DNA of 64,000 nucleotides from contig OX419761.1 of assembly GCA_948567375.1 (NCBI GenBank), positions 32,242,501 through 32,306,500 of the forward strand. The letters run 5' to 3'. The notes under the pieces are model-generated. The model did not search any database, was not told the origin of the DNA, and worked only from the letters and a program-made list of their open reading frames with translations. The stretch comes from Lunularia cruciata. Lineage: Eukaryota > Streptophyta > Marchantiopsida > Lunulariales > Lunulariaceae. Position 1 is the stretch's first letter. Each line of letters starts with the position of its first letter. The position numbers were made by a program, and so were the translations under genes. Below, piece after piece: positions 11,040 to 20,234 of this stretch.

Positions 11040-11420
11040 CAGACAACCTAATCAAAAATTCCTACCTTGGTGTTGTACTTGAATTTGGCGTCGGGTCCAA
11101 TCAAATTGAACCTTATGATGTTCAAGCCAAGGTAGACCCAAAATGGTATCATAGTGTAGAGGTGCCACTACGAACCCCATACACTCCAAATACTCCTTCC
11201 CAATCTTGAAGATAACAGGATGCGAGGTGCGGAATGCAGAACCCTTTTTACCATCTACCATCATCAAACTACTTCCAATCACTAAATTGATAGGAATACC
11301 CAATTCCTTGCTACTTGCATAGACATGCAATTCTCTAAACTTCCAAAATCAACCAAAATCCTACAACCCTGATTAGATATCATACCTTGCAAGTGAAGCA
11401 AACTTGCATAGGTCGAGCCT
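11040..11420 (-). pseudogene. Element B aspartic protease
   Basis: On the minus strand 'RILVDFGSLENCMSM' carries a D-F-G version of the D-(S/T)-G catalytic triad. It is followed by 'AFRTSHPVIFKIGKEYL' and 'HYDTILGLPWLEHHKVQFDW', the ILG-PWL-DW signature of Ty3/gypsy protease ends. The second position of the triad is altered (Ser to Phe), so activity is doubtful even without the frameshifts. It lies between the Gag zinc knuckle and RT, as expected. Confidence 0.78.
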
Positions 11421-11544
11421 TCAATCCTATTAGAACTAATCAATCTTCTAGTATGCGGCTCAAAATCTCCTACTGGGATTCCTTGTTTCCTTGATCATTT
11501 TGCTCTACGACCTCCACTTGGGCAACTTGTCGAGGTTGTCCATT

Positions 11545-12373
11545 CTTGAATGGACATTCAGTAATGCGATGCCCCAATTGGCAACAATAAAAACAACCAC
11601 CATTGTCGTAATTTCTCTCTATCTACTATGCCAAATAGTCTTCATTAAATGGCATCAATCTCCATGGGTGCTGGCTCCTCCACTTGTGTGTAGTGTATTG
11701 GTAGGCTCTATGGAGGTCAAGGTCAAGACCAAGTTGTTGCCACCAAGGAATCAAAATGTTCGGCCAACCGCATGGCTTCCTCCAAGTGCTGTGGCTCTTG
11801 CATGGTTACCTCTAATTTGGTTCTTGCCTTCAAGCCCCTCACAAATTGATCTAGAGCTTCACCTTCCAATATATCTGGAATTTGCATGATGGTGTTTTGG
11901 AACTACGTGATGTAACTTCTTACAGAGCCAATCTGTTTCAACTCTGCCAACTTATCCCATGCAGCTCGTGTGGCATTTATAGCTTGGAACCGACTAATTA
12001 TTGCGCTCTTGAATTCTGCCCATGTTAAGATTGGTGCAACAATTTGTCATTCCACTTGCTCCATTTGGAATCTCCACCATAGCTTTGCTACTCCATCTAA
12101 TTGGCTAGAAGCCAAGAGAATCTATTTTCGCTCATCTTGTAGATTGGTAGCTTCAAAATAACATTCATAATCAAACACAAAATTCTCCACTGCACCCAAA
12201 AGATTCTTGTCTTCAAATACCTTGGGTTTAGGGAATCTGATCCGATCTTCTCCTTCTTGAATTGGTACTCTCTCCACCTGCTCTTGTTGTCGAAGATCTC
12301 GTTCACCCAACAATCGAGTAAGGTGCTCAATTTGTTGTTGCATAGCAAAGATAATATCGGATATTGCCGCCAT
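11545..12373 (-). pseudogene. Element B gag with CCHC zinc knuckle
   Basis: Gag starts at the ATG at 12373 on the minus strand ('MAAISDIIFAMQQQIEHLT', then a glutamine/arginine-rich helix). Capsid blocks follow: 'RFPKPKVFEDKNLLGAVENF', 'YECYFEATNLQDERK', then 'AINATRAAWDKLAELKQIG' and 'LEEAMRLAEHFDSLV'. The nucleocapsid zinc knuckle at about 11551-11595 is intact (CFYCCQLGHRITEC, CX2CX4HX4C). A few stops interrupt the frame. The start was chosen because it opens the conserved reading and A has an ATG at the aligned place. Confidence 0.85.
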
Positions 12374-12632
12374 AGTTGCTACTCTATCACACCACTTCCA
12401 ATCTTTCTAATTTATTAACACATAGAAATAGCACGTCCACCATTCTCCATAAGTTATAACCGGAAGCACCAAGGGTTCCTCAGATATGGTGATCATATGC
12501 AAAAAATCTTGTCCAAAATGCGAGGTGATGAATTGTGTGAAATGATACTTGGGTAGTATTTGGGCGCAAAAATCCCAATGGTTTGGTGGAAATGGATTTG
12601 GTGGTCCATAAATTCCATCCATCCCATTCCTG

Positions 12633-12643
12633 CTCTGATACAA
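12633..12643 (-). promoter_or_regulatory. Primer-binding site of element B
   Basis: Read on the minus strand: tgtatcagagc, directly after the 5' LTR end (12645). This is ten of eleven bases of the initiator-Met primer site core TGGTATCAGAGC with one base lost. It fixes the orientation of B. Confidence 0.82.
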
Positions 12644-12644
12644 T

Positions 12645-13081
12645 GTAAAAAACCAAATCCGAGGAGAGAAATAAGAGAATGGAAACTCACATTGGGACAC
12701 TTGAATGAGGGAAAACTCCAAATGCCTAGCATGAGCTTTGGCTTTGGTATTTATAGGTAGCATACAAGGCCCTTAAGAAGCTTCTCAAGAAGCTTCCTCA
12801 AGCTGCTTACTTAGAGTGCAAGCCAAGTTAAATAGGAAGCTTTTCAAGAAGCTTCCTTCTAGAAGCCGTCTACTTGGCATGCAAGCTAAGCTAGTTGGAA
12901 GCTTCTAGAAGCTTCCTTCTAGAAGTTACTTACTTGAGGTGCAAGCTAAGCTAGCCGGGAAGCTTCCCAAGAAGCTTCTCAAGAAGCTTCCTAGATACTT
13001 TTGGAATATTGTAGGCTAATTTGTCTTATGTGCTACTTCACAAGCCCGACTAACTTTGTTGCTAAACTCCATATTGTTACA
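12645..13081 (-). repeat. Element B 5' LTR
   Basis: 437 bp, tgtaaaaa...ttgttaca on the plus strand. Minus-strand TATA box (cctataaata) at 12748-12757. Perfect heat-shock-type GAAGCTTCTAGAAGCTTC at 12898-12915, followed by cttctagaag, with further GAAGCTTC clusters at about 12776-12800, 12836-12865 and 12958-12992. This is the promoter that would drive B. Confidence 0.92.
12748..13000 (-). promoter_or_regulatory. B promoter: TATA box plus heat-shock-element array
   Basis: TATA box at 12748-12757 on the minus strand with the alternating GAA/TTC palindromes immediately upstream (12776-13000). The spacing to the first cluster is about 20 bp, so the array occupies the proximal U3 position where heat-shock-factor sites act. 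The sequence match is direct; regulation by heat is inferred. Confidence 0.68.
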
Positions 13082-13148
13082 AACAACCATCCAAGAGTTT
13101 GAAGCTTCAATGGTGATAAGGATGTCACCAACTAGCGGTGAGAGAATA
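13082..13148 (+). pseudogene. Element A chromodomain end and 3' untranslated stub
   Basis: 'ccatccaagagtttgaagc' continues the chromodomain C-terminal helix (xAIQEFEA) that was broken off at 7286. It is followed by the short stretch before the 3' LTR. It aligns with B at 7713-7780. This proves that B is inserted inside A. Confidence 0.8.
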
Positions 13149-13636
13149 TATAACAATATGGAGTTTACCAACAGTTAGTCAAGGCTAATGAAGTAGCAAA
13201 TAGGCCAAATTACCCTAGAATATTCTAGAAGAATCTAGGAAGCTACTTGGCACTTTCCAAATATTGGGTACATGCATGCCAAATGGTAACTTCTAGGAGG
13301 AAGATTCTTGGGAAGCTTCCCGGCTAGTTTAGCTTGCATCCCAAGTAGATAGCTCCTAGAAGGAACCTTCTTAGGAAGCTTCCAACTAGCTTAGCTTGCA
13401 AGCCAAGTAGGTGGTTTCTAGAAGGAAGCTTCTTGAGAAGCTTTTAGTTAACTTGGCTTGCACTCAAAGAAGGTGGCTTTAGGAAGCTTCTCAAGAGCCT
13501 TGTATGCATGCTTCCTATAAATACCAAAGCCAAAGCTCATGCTAGACATTTGGAGTTTCACTCGTTCAAATGTCCCAATATTATCTCTCACTCTGATCTT
13601 CCATTCTCCTATTTCTCTCAATCTCAATCTTTTACA
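13149..13636 (+). repeat. Element A 3' LTR
   Basis: Starts tataacaatatgg (TG mutated to TA) and ends tcttttaca. It contains GAAGCTTC clusters at about 13305-13445, a TATA box (tataaata near 13518) and the shared 'gctcatgctagacattt' block. It is followed by acatc, the right TSD of A. Confidence 0.88.
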
Positions 13637-15639
13637 ACATCTAATCTTTAGAATATTATCATGTTAAAGAATACATTATTCTTTTTCTTATGTTTCTTTT
13701 TGTTTTTGCTTTCTCCTTTGCATTTTTTGGTGTTTTCTACTATTCAAATTATAGATTGCAATTAGGAAGAAAATTTTGTGCTTGATCAAACAAGCAGACA
13801 AGGAACAAACTAGCAAATAAGAAAAAAAATTAATTTCAACAAGTAATGCAAGTTTAGAATCAAATTGGAGGGATTCTTAACCTAGATGAAAATCATATCT
13901 TTAAAACTATCAATATAGTATATAGTAAGTGCTTGAATGTAACTCCTCTAGATTTGCATGTGATTATGGGAACACTCTTTAAGATATAAGATAGGAATAT
14001 GTTTAAAGATTGGAATTGAATAATCACTTGTAGATTGGAGAAAATATGAATACTCCAAGATCTTAATTGACCCAACTAATAAAGGCATAGCACAACACAA
14101 TCTACATTGCTTGGTAATTGCAGAAATGTACTGAGATTGTTTAACAAGATTGGAAAGTTTTATCATTGATAAAGTGTTGCTCCTCATAAAGAAGAAGCTA
14201 GATCATCCAATTTGAAGGAGATATAATCTTGTGAAAATTTAAAATCTATGTAGGGTTTCTTGAAATCTATAGGAATTACTATCCTTGATCTATTAGTGAT
14301 TAAGAATAAGTAGGAATCTATAATCAATGAAAGATTGATTATAGATTGATTGATTTGAAAGATTTGAGATTGAAATTAGATATCATGGAATGCACCTTAT
14401 TGCTTATCAGATTGAATTACAAGAGGTGTAAACTCTTAGTTTCTCTTTCCCACCTCAGTGGTATTTAGTTATTCAACATTCAAATTGGTATGAGGTTAAG
14501 CTTGCAACAACTTCACCTTACAAGGTTGAATTGCTTATATCAAGTTGCAATATTTGCACCATAGATCTGGATGTCCAATAGCCTCTTTCTCCCATGCAAG
14601 AACATGCTCCCCAATAGGACTTAGAGGTTAGGAACTCTTTGCCTCTTAATGGAGAGGACAATAATATGTTTACCTTGGGCAAGAGGAGACGAGCCATCAA
14701 CTTTTCAACTACAATGTTGAATGTCACATTTACAAACTTCTCAACATTTCTTAGTGTAAGTTCAAGAGAAGAAAATAAAATATACAAGTGCACATTTTTT
14801 TATCGCAAAACTCAAAATTTGATGATAAAGCATTGTAGGAATGTATATGTACCTTTGGTTGTCTCAATACAAGAGTAAGTACCTTTGGTTACCTCATGCA
14901 GATATTGAGAAATTCAATAGTGCAACCATGGCCATGGTAAGTGAAGGTTTTTCTAAAGAAAGTCTGGCTGCTAAATTGTCAAGGCCTCATAAATGGATTG
15001 CATATGTGCATCAAAGCTCTTGCACTTGCACTTACAGTACTAAAATAGGAAGCAGGACAGTTTTTTAGTGTTCTAGGGTATATGTGACATAGAAGGTTGG
15101 TGTAGGTTCCAACCATGATACCTAAGTTTTGAGGACATAAGCTTTATGAACACTTATACATGATGAGAAAGTCCTTGCAGAGTTTGTAATCACTCTCTCA
15201 CAAGGATTTCAGCTACACTCTTACCTCTCAGTGGACTCCAGCTACATCATGGAGAGGTGGTTAATGTTGCACTATGCCCTTAACCTACTCCCTTAACCTC
15301 AAGCTTGCCCTTATAGTGTTTTTCATTAAAGGACAAATAGAAGGCAGAGTAAGTTTCTGAACTCTGAACGAGCGTGCATAGAATGGTATGCTTCATTGAC
15401 TCCAGTGTTCATGGCCTTGATTCATACTACTCTGCTTGATGCTCTAAGCAATGTTGTAAAAAATAGGAAAACTCTCGCTTGTGCAAGCTGAAATATATGA
15501 TAAGCATGTTTTACTTTCGCACAAAAACTTGTAATGGTAGTAATTCGAGTTCTCAGTTATGAGGGAACTCGATTCCTAAAGGATTGCTTGCAATTGCTCC
15601 ATGTTTTACCTTTGCGTCAAGACTTAAATTATATTAATT
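13637..15639. other. Unassigned region right of element A
   Basis: I recognise no transposon protein or gene on either strand. Short open stretches such as 14841-15068 plus and 13948-14187 minus have no recognisable domains and do not continue across obvious splice sites. Base composition is AT-rich and CpG-poor up to about 15640. It could be old host intergenic DNA, or the continuation of the site into which A inserted. Confidence 0.4.
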
Positions 15640-15827
15640 CAAATCCTCACTTATTAGAGAACTTGGATCTTCGATTATAACGACGCGTCCTCTCAAGGCC
15701 TACGAGTTAAATTAGAGAGATTAACAAATAGCCGGTGCACATATAGACTACAAGTCATCTTCTCCCACGGCTTTTTGCATTAAAGAATGAACCCTTGTTG
15801 AAAAATGGCATCTGATGGTGTGGTTAA

Positions 15828-15995
15828 GTTGATCATTGCGGTCACATACGATTCCAAGCGATCGTATGTGGCAATTAACTTAATTTAAGCATATACTCTT
15901 AATACGTTTCTCATTGCGGTCACATATGATCGCAAGATTTCACATATGCTGCAAGTTCATCGTTGAGGTTACACATGATTGCCAGCGATTTTACG
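15828..15995. repeat. Three degenerate repeats with inner palindromes
   Basis: 'cattgcggtcacata(c/t)gat' occurs at about 15836 and 15913, and a related 'cgttgaggttacacatgat' at about 15961. The first is followed by an inverted partner (cgatcgtatgtg), giving the dyad cacatacgat...atcgtatgtg. The third has ttacacatgattgccagcga...ttacgtgtcaa. They look like repeated protein-binding or hairpin-forming units. Confidence 0.6.
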
Positions 15996-16451
15996 TGTCA
16001 ACTGTTTTCGTTAGAATACGTATTTTAAGTAAAGACAAAATAGCGATAAACTCGTGCGATTATAACCTTAACAGTACTTGGCTTTTCAACCTACCAGTAC
16101 CCCAAGTACGCTCAAAGACTTAGCTGGGCCCGAATACTTGACGTGTGCTTACTAAATCCGCGTTGACAGTGAAATTGTCTGCGTTGGCACTGAAATTCTC
16201 GACCAGCGAGATTTCGTTCTCATAACTCTCATGGTAATGCAATAGATTCGTCGTAATTTATCGTAGTTTTGGAAATCGATCAGCTCCTTGTTCAGGAGAA
16301 TCGGCCGCCAAACTCCTTCATTTCACGACCGATGCTGGGGCAGAGGAGAGCAGTGGGGTAGGAAGAATCGCACGAGTGACGGGGAAACAAGAGAAACTAA
16401 ACCATCCTGGCATGATGAATGATGCGGTTAACGAGGAGCCCGGGGACCGGT

Positions 16452-16514
16452 GCGCATTTCTTCGTGAAGAACCGAATGTGGATGAGCGGCGCATTTCTCC
16501 GGGAAATACCGAAT
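16452..16514. repeat. Pair of 26 bp direct repeats, 37 bp apart, each with a palindromic core
   Basis: gcgcatttcttcgtgaagaa (then ccgaat) begins at 16452 and gcgcatttctccgggaaata (then ccgaat) at 16489. The cores ttcttcgtgaagaa and atttctccgggaaat are near-perfect dyads that differ in sequence while keeping symmetry. Confidence 0.6.
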
Positions 16515-16700
16515 TCTAGAAAGTTCACTCCTAAACATTCAATGAATTTCTCCTGACCCCAAACCCGAATTCTGGGGACCTCATCCGGGGAGCTCGCCAC
16601 GAGCGAGCTTCCCGGAATACCTCCGTTGATCTCCCCGGCTGACTTTCTCCAAACTCCAAAGTTGAACCCTGAACTGCGTCACTTATGTAATCACTTATGT

Positions 16701-17275
16701 AACTCAATTTTTTTCCAATGTATAATGATAACTCTAAACCCTAAAAAAACTACATAACTTTATATTCAATTTTCTATAGTTTTCAATCCAATACCAAAAT
16801 TGAAAAGCCAACCAAATCAACTAGAGAGCACTCAGAAAATATATATATCTGTCTTCTCACATCTCTCTCTCGTCATCACACTCTCCCGAGTCCCATAAAC
16901 ATACAAAGGTCAATAAAAGGTGGGAAGGGGACGATATATGTTAAAAGGGTCCTTTTTCCCTGAGTTACATAAGTGGCAAAAACTCAGGGAAAAAGGACCC
17001 TTTTAACATATATCGTCCCCTTCCCACCTTTTATTGACCTTTGTATGTTTATGGGACTCGGGAGAGTGTGATGACGGGAGAGAGATGTGAGAAGAAAGAT
17101 ATATATATTTTTTGAGTGCTCTCTAGCATATAGCACTTGACTGCCTAATTGATTTGGTTGGCTTTTCAATTTTGGTTCCATTGGTATTGGATTGAAAACT
17201 ATAGAGAATTGAGTATAAAGTTATGTAGTTTTTTAGGGTTTAGAGTTATCATTATACATTAGAAAAAAATGGGTT
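16701..17275. repeat. Long near-perfect inverted repeat (hairpin, arms about 266 and 295 bp)
   Basis: The left arm 16701-16966 and right arm 16981-17275 are reverse complements for almost their whole length, with a 14 bp spacer (acataagtggcaaa). The innermost stem is ccctgagtt/aactcaggg. The right arm has two extra pieces, about 21 bp near 17127 and about 8 bp near 17176. Otherwise only scattered mismatches are seen. The loop contains acataagtg, the reverse complement of the cacttatgt that occurs twice just outside the left arm (16680-16700). No transposase is present. It could be a foldback or MITE-like element, or a hairpin-RNA locus. Confidence 0.9.
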
Positions 17276-17496
17276 AAGAATTTTTAATCTTTTTGTTTTC
17301 ATGATTGAGTTCCATGGAAATTTAGTTTAAAAGTTTTTGAAATAGAAATTAAAAGTTATGAGAATTTATACTTTTAAGTGTTTGGAGATATTATATTTTC
17401 TCATATGAGTTGGGATGTGATGAGTTGTGATTTTGCAGATATGGGGAGATATGGAAAAGAACATCATGTGTTACTATTTTTATTTTTTTACTAGCC

Positions 17497-17790
17497 ATGG
17501 CTACACTTCCCCATATGAGTCGTCAAAAGCGGCTCGGATACACCATGCCCGGTGTGTCATCAATGCTTTATCTCACAAGGGATAAAGATCCATGTGGAAA
17601 GATGCACAAGGATTATTATTGGACCACTTGGGATGCTCATGTGAGGCAAGCGACCACATAGACGGTAGTGACACTTGGGATTATGCACGCTTCCTTTATC
17701 CCTTCGTTGACCGTTCCAAGGATACTGATTGAGTCGTGGGAGTGGTTAGCTTCTCAAGTGGATTGCATTTTGGAGTTATTTGAGACTTAA
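17497..17790 (+). pseudogene. Short unidentified ORF with good start context, one internal stop
   Basis: The ATG at 17497 lies in gccATGg, a favourable plant start context. The frame runs 54 codons to a TAG at 17659 and then 42 more codons to TAA at 17788. The N-terminal part is basic ('MSRQKRLGYTMPG'), and Trp and Tyr are frequent ('HKDYYWTTWDAHVRQ'). I do not recognise a domain. It starts 220 bp right of the long inverted repeat and ahead of the decayed reverse transcriptase. It could be the N-terminal part of that element or an unrelated host exon; 'tttttgcag' shortly before it resembles a splice acceptor. Confidence 0.3.
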
Positions 17791-18290
17791 TTTCCATGTC
17801 CATCATATCCTCTTACTTCCTCAATGATATCTTTGTTATGCTAGAGGTGGACGTGCGGGGAATAGACAAGTGGCTGCTAGAGTTTTCCAATTCCAAGCGG
17901 GAGATTGGGCGGCCCTATAAGAGGAGTCTGTTAGGATTGTACATTTTAGGAGATAGGTTTTGCCACATGATACCATAGAATACACTTGATTATGATGGTG
18001 TAGGACATCGGGTCAGGCGGGAGAGTTTAGTGGAGTGGTATGAACGCTACACCCTTTTTCCATGGCTAGTCCTACTAATGAGACTATCTCTTCCCAATGC
18101 TCACTACATCCTATGGCAGGAGAGGGATTACTACTAGAGGTCTTAGATTTGTCAGCTTGAGTAACCTTTATGTCTTGATAGATTGCTTTTTGCACAAGCA
18201 TTATGCACTACCCCTTGCCTTTCCTTGGGAGGCTTTTCAAGGACTGTATATGAGCATCTTAAAGATTACTTTTAGGTAAATGATCTTTCT
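17791..18290 (+). other. Unassigned, possibly N-terminal part of the reverse transcriptase element
   Basis: Open stretches read, for example, 'FQFQAGDWAAL' and 'YDGVGHRVRRESLVEWYERYT' (about 17880-18055), interrupted by stops and frameshifts. I cannot name a family. From about 18225 the reading merges into the conserved start of the reverse transcriptase. Confidence 0.35.
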
Positions 18291-19491
18291 AGTGGTTTTA
18301 CCAAGTTGTTTCAAGTGGTTTTAATAATAGTGAGAGGAGACATTCATATGTCTATTAGTCCGGTGTTAGGTGCTATTGGACTTCTCGTGATGGAGAAGGA
18401 CACGGGGGACATTAGACCACTTGCTATTGGAGAGATCTTTTGTGTTTGGTAAGCCGCACCATTGTCCTTCAACATTGTTCTCACTTCCAATAGCACCTTG
18501 GTCCACATCAGTTTGGAGTAGCTACACCAAGAGGATGTGAGGTTATAACTCTAGGTATTAGAGCACTCCTAGATAGGCATGAGGGCACTCCTAGATAGGC
18601 ATTAAGGCACTCCTAGATATCCATTTGGAGTGGATCATCCTACATGTGGATGTTGAGAACACTTTTAACAGCATCTCACAAGCATCCATCTTTAGAGAGC
18701 TTAGGGAGGCTAGTGAATCCTTGGCAAGTCCTATCCCATTTGTGCGGTCTTCTCATGGCTCTCTTGCTTCCCTTTACTACCAACATGGTTGCTCACAAGA
18801 GGGAGTCATTGTCTTGGAGTCAATTGTGTGTACACATCAAAGAGATCCTTTAGGGAGACCTTTATTTGCCATGGCTCACTTTAGAGCTCTCTTATCTACC
18901 ACTTTGGCCATGCCAAGTTGTGTATTTCCCTCCTTGGAAGAGGATACACACATTGTGTCCCAATAGATCAGATTAGGCAAGCCTTTGACCACTTGACTAC
19001 CAAGCTACATCTAGTAGGCTTGAAAGTCAAGGTGTCAAAGTGCAGGGCATGGTCCCCTTTAGGTATCTCTCTCCACCTTGAGCTTCCAGAGGGATGTATC
19101 ACATCTACATATGGATTACGTGTTCTTGGAGTGCTAGTAGGATCCAAGGATTTTGTCACATGCTTCTTAGACGCTGCCCTTGTAGAGAATGTTCTCCATG
19201 TAGATGACCTTTTGTTACCAAGAGATCCATAAGTGGCATTTGGTACACTCTCTTCTAGTATTGCTCATCGACTGTCTTACCTCCTCTTCACATTTCCTCC
19301 CTCCTTGACCTTCCTATCACATTTGAGAGCCTTTGATAGGAGGATTACGAGAGTCTTTGGTGATATTATTAGACCAAGAGTGTGTGACAAGGGATTTGGC
19401 TCATAGACAGAAAATCTTGTGTGGAGGGGTTGGCTTGCTATCTATGGAGGAGATGGCACATATAGCATTTTTGGGTAGTTGGGTTCTCTTG
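18291..19491 (+). pseudogene. Non-LTR-type reverse transcriptase (decayed)
   Basis: The blocks in order are 'SGFTKLFQVVL' then 'GDIRPLAIGEIF', and 'HVDVENTFNSISQASIF' (motif A with the first Asp). Then 'HQRDPLGRPLF' stands for the QGDPLxxxLF motif B (Gln to Arg here). 'FPSLEEDTHIV' stands for the catalytic xADDxxI motif C (Ala-Asp to Glu-Glu). 'HLVGLKVKVSKCRAWSP' is motif D. QGDP followed by ADD is the pattern of LINE-like and related non-LTR reverse transcriptases, unlike the YxDD enzymes of the LTR elements nearby. There are several frameshifts and both key motifs are damaged. Reading continues at 20235 after a solo LTR. Confidence 0.72.
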
Positions 19492-20234
19492 TGTAATACC
19501 AATAGCTAGCCATATGATCTAGATGTGAAATTTGGTTGGTAATATCTAGAAGAATGTTATACATGAAGGACTAAATAGATCAGATAGAGGTATCACCAAA
19601 AGAGAACTTCTACTAATAGGGTAGAAACCAAAATATGCTTTGAAACCTTAGAACCAATAGCTAGACATATTATCTAGAGGTGAAATTTGGTTTGGTAATA
19701 TCTGGAAGGATGTTACACATGATGGACTAAGTAGATCAGATAGATGTATCACCAAAAGAGTACTTCTACTAATAGGGCAGAAATCAAAATATGCTTGAAA
19801 ACTTCAGAGGCAATTTTGGAGACCTAAATAGATGAATTAGGCCTCAAAAATATATATTTTCTCCATCAAATAGAGGAAAGGCTAGCCTCCCCTTCCCCAC
19901 CTTGTCTCAACGAGAGCTTTCCAATGATAACTCACTCATGTGATTTTGAGATTCCTATAGGACGATTCCCTAAAGATTCCCTCTTGTCAAAACCTATTTG
20001 ACGTGCCAGATAGGATAATGACTGACATATCACTCATCCAAGAAACTAATCTAAGGGTGGAATTCATTGATAAGTCACACATCCATGTAGTTAATCCAAG
20101 GGTGGAGCTTCCTTGGAGTGGATCCTCTTTGACTATATAATAAAGAGAAGGTGCTCCTTTGGGGCATCGGAGTTTTTGAGTGTGAAACTTGTGTTTTCTC
20201 TTTTGTGTCTCTTTATTATCCTCAGAACATTACA
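19492..20234 (+). mobile_element. Solo LTR of an unidentified family (F)
   Basis: It begins TGTAAT and ends ATTACA, a perfect 6 bp terminal inverted repeat. It is flanked by tcttg and tctca (weak 5 bp match). It contains a TATA box (tatataataaag, about 20133) 100 bp before its right end. It splits the reverse transcriptase reading at 'FLGSWVLL', which resumes after 20234 with 'FDRQVLETYVIELEER'. No other copy of this LTR occurs in the window. Orientation is taken from the TATA box. Confidence 0.6.
19498..19807 (+). repeat. Tandem duplication of 155 bp in the family F LTR
   Basis: Unit 1 (19498-19652) and unit 2 (19653-19807) both begin accaatagctag and share 'tgaaatttggtt', 'ggactaa(a/g)tagatcagatag', 'tatcaccaaaagag' and 'ttctactaatagggcagaaa' with modest divergence. 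It sits at the 5' (U3) end of the LTR, where enhancer duplications are common. Confidence 0.85.

Larger units (their letters stand above)
7287..13081 (-). mobile_element. Element B: complete chromovirus-type Ty3/gypsy element nested in A
   Basis: Two LTRs (7287-7712 and 12645-13081) with perfect TGTAA...TTACA ends flank 4932 bp carrying, on the minus strand, gag, protease, RT, RNase H, integrase and chromodomain. Flanking 5 bp are aacag (7282-7286) and aacaa (13082-13086), a TSD with one change. It belongs to the same family as A and lies in A's chromodomain in opposite orientation. By my eye count the LTR pair differs at roughly 20-25 positions plus one 11 bp indel (about 95% identical). The insertion is therefore clearly younger than A but not recent. 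Scattered stops mean it is no longer autonomous. Confidence 0.92.
1585..13636 (+). mobile_element. Element A: chromovirus-type Ty3/gypsy retrotransposon, interrupted
   Basis: The parts in order are: 5' LTR (1585-2051), initiator-Met-like primer-binding site, gag, protease, reverse transcriptase, RNase H, integrase, chromodomain, and 3' LTR (13149-13636). Flanking 5 bp are acata (1580-1584) and acatc (13637-13641), an aged TSD with one mismatch. Two later insertions split it. A family C solo LTR (5489-6046) lies in the integrase region, and the closely related element B lies at 7287-13081 in the opposite orientation. All frames are broken, so A is dead. The chromodomain remnant and the tRNA-Met-type primer site place it with chromoviruses; the exact lineage (Tekay, Reina, Galadriel or CRM) is not resolved. 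Confidence 0.88.
15640..16660. other. CpG-retaining, low-copy-looking block
   Basis: CG dinucleotides are frequent here. By my eye count there are about 28 in roughly 390 bp around 16261-16650, close to what its GC content would predict. They are rare in the retrotransposons on both sides. No similarity to any element in the window was seen. On the minus strand a 67-codon open stretch (16600-16397) lacks an ATG start and has no known domain. The block could be an unmethylated promoter or first exon of a host gene, or a young non-repeated insertion. Function unknown. Confidence 0.5.

Noticed and set aside
14841-15068. 75-codon frame with 'ADIEKFNSATMAMVSEGF' as a possible exon
   Set aside because: No family recognised and no support from neighbouring frames or splice sites. 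Left as unassigned region.
16397-16600. 67-codon open frame on the minus strand in the CpG-rich block as a gene
   Set aside because: It starts at GTG, not ATG, has no recognisable domain, and spans the two direct repeats. I describe the block instead.
16725-16750. Telomere-like 'aaccctaaa' in the inverted repeat
   Set aside because: Only a single copy per arm; not an interstitial telomere array.
16984-17181. Open frame inside the right arm of the long inverted repeat
   Set aside because: It follows from the hairpin sequence; the reverse-complement arm has no matching frame, and codon content looks random.
19858-20234. Right part of the family F LTR as a host gene promoter (TATA plus start-like region)
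   Set aside because: It is bounded by the TGTAAT...ATTACA ends and splits a transposon ORF, so it is better explained as LTR promoter sequence.
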